DNA of 15,158 bases from CAZILN01 sp964540005. GTDB lineage: Bacteria; Bacteroidota; Bacteroidia; Bacteroidales; SM23-62. The stretch covers positions 1 to 15,158 of the forward strand of contig CAZILN010000109.1 of the NCBI GenBank assembly GCA_964540005.1, written 5' to 3'. Shown here in pieces: positions 15,126 to 15,158 of the stretch. Within the stretch, counting starts at the first letter, position 1; each line of letters opens with the position of its first letter. The position numbers and the translations under genes were made by a program. The notes under the pieces are model-generated. The model had not been told where the DNA came from and ran no database searches. It was given only the letters and a program-made list of their open reading frames with translations.

Positions 15126-15158
15126 CTCAATGAAGAAAGCCCTGCGCATCCGCGCAAG
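15126..15158. other. Sequence flanking the intron 5' boundary, window edge
   Basis: These 33 bases would be the 5' exon or target side of the intron fragment. They include a small GC-rich hairpin, TGCGC-ATCC-GCGCA (15143-15156), in an otherwise AT-rich neighbourhood. No gene can be assigned. The hairpin might be the structured target that some group II introns insert beside, but the window ends here. Confidence 0.3.

Overview
The window looks like chromosomal DNA from a polysaccharide-degrading Bacteroidota, probably Bacteroidales/Marinilabiliales-like. This rests on several signs: a C-terminal type IX secretion sorting domain, an OMP_b-brl_3-type TonB receptor barrel, start codons without Shine-Dalgarno sequences, and several matches to the Bacteroidota promoter (-33 TTTG / -7 TAnnTTTG). 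The exact genus cannot be told from the sequence alone.

Layout. (1) 3-3776, plus strand: the 3' part of a TonB-dependent receptor, then, 69 bases on, a lipoprotein S1-type sulfatase with the formylglycine motif CTPSR. They are probably one transcription unit for uptake and desulfation of a sulfated substrate. (2) 3872-5965, minus strand: a secreted serine beta-lactamase-fold hydrolase with a long helical/TPR C-terminus, convergent with the sulfatase. (3) 5966-6593: an AT-rich spacer holding only a 62-codon signal-peptide ORF that looks like the front end of a lost gene. (4) 6594-7724, plus strand: an isolated, AT-rich AAA/STAND-like ATPase with its own promoter. Its stop codon interlocks with that of the next gene. 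(5) 7721-13491: a plant cell-wall group made of a 1,104-residue T9SS-exported pectin methylesterase (CE8, minus), an alpha/beta-hydrolase esterase (plus) and a GH10 xylanase (minus). (6) 13492-15158: an accessory segment with a terminator, a SoFic-like Fic AMP-transferase (minus), a striking array of six ACGGTA half-sites upstream of it, and the truncated 5' end of a group II intron at the window edge.

How the genes fit together. The sulfatase, pectinesterase, esterase and xylanase would remove sulfate, methyl and acyl decorations and cut xylan-type backbones. The truncated receptor may import the products. No SusC/SusD pair, polysaccharide-specific regulator or sulfatase maturase is present, so this is a loose set of degradative genes rather than a classic PUL. 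The ATPase and Fic genes are AT-rich accessory genes with no visible link to carbohydrate use.

The most interesting structure is at 14867-14986. Six copies of one half-site form two identical triplets spaced exactly 70 bp apart. The first copy overlaps the expected -33 region of the Fic promoter. Fic itself ends in a winged-helix-like domain, so self-control is a testable idea.
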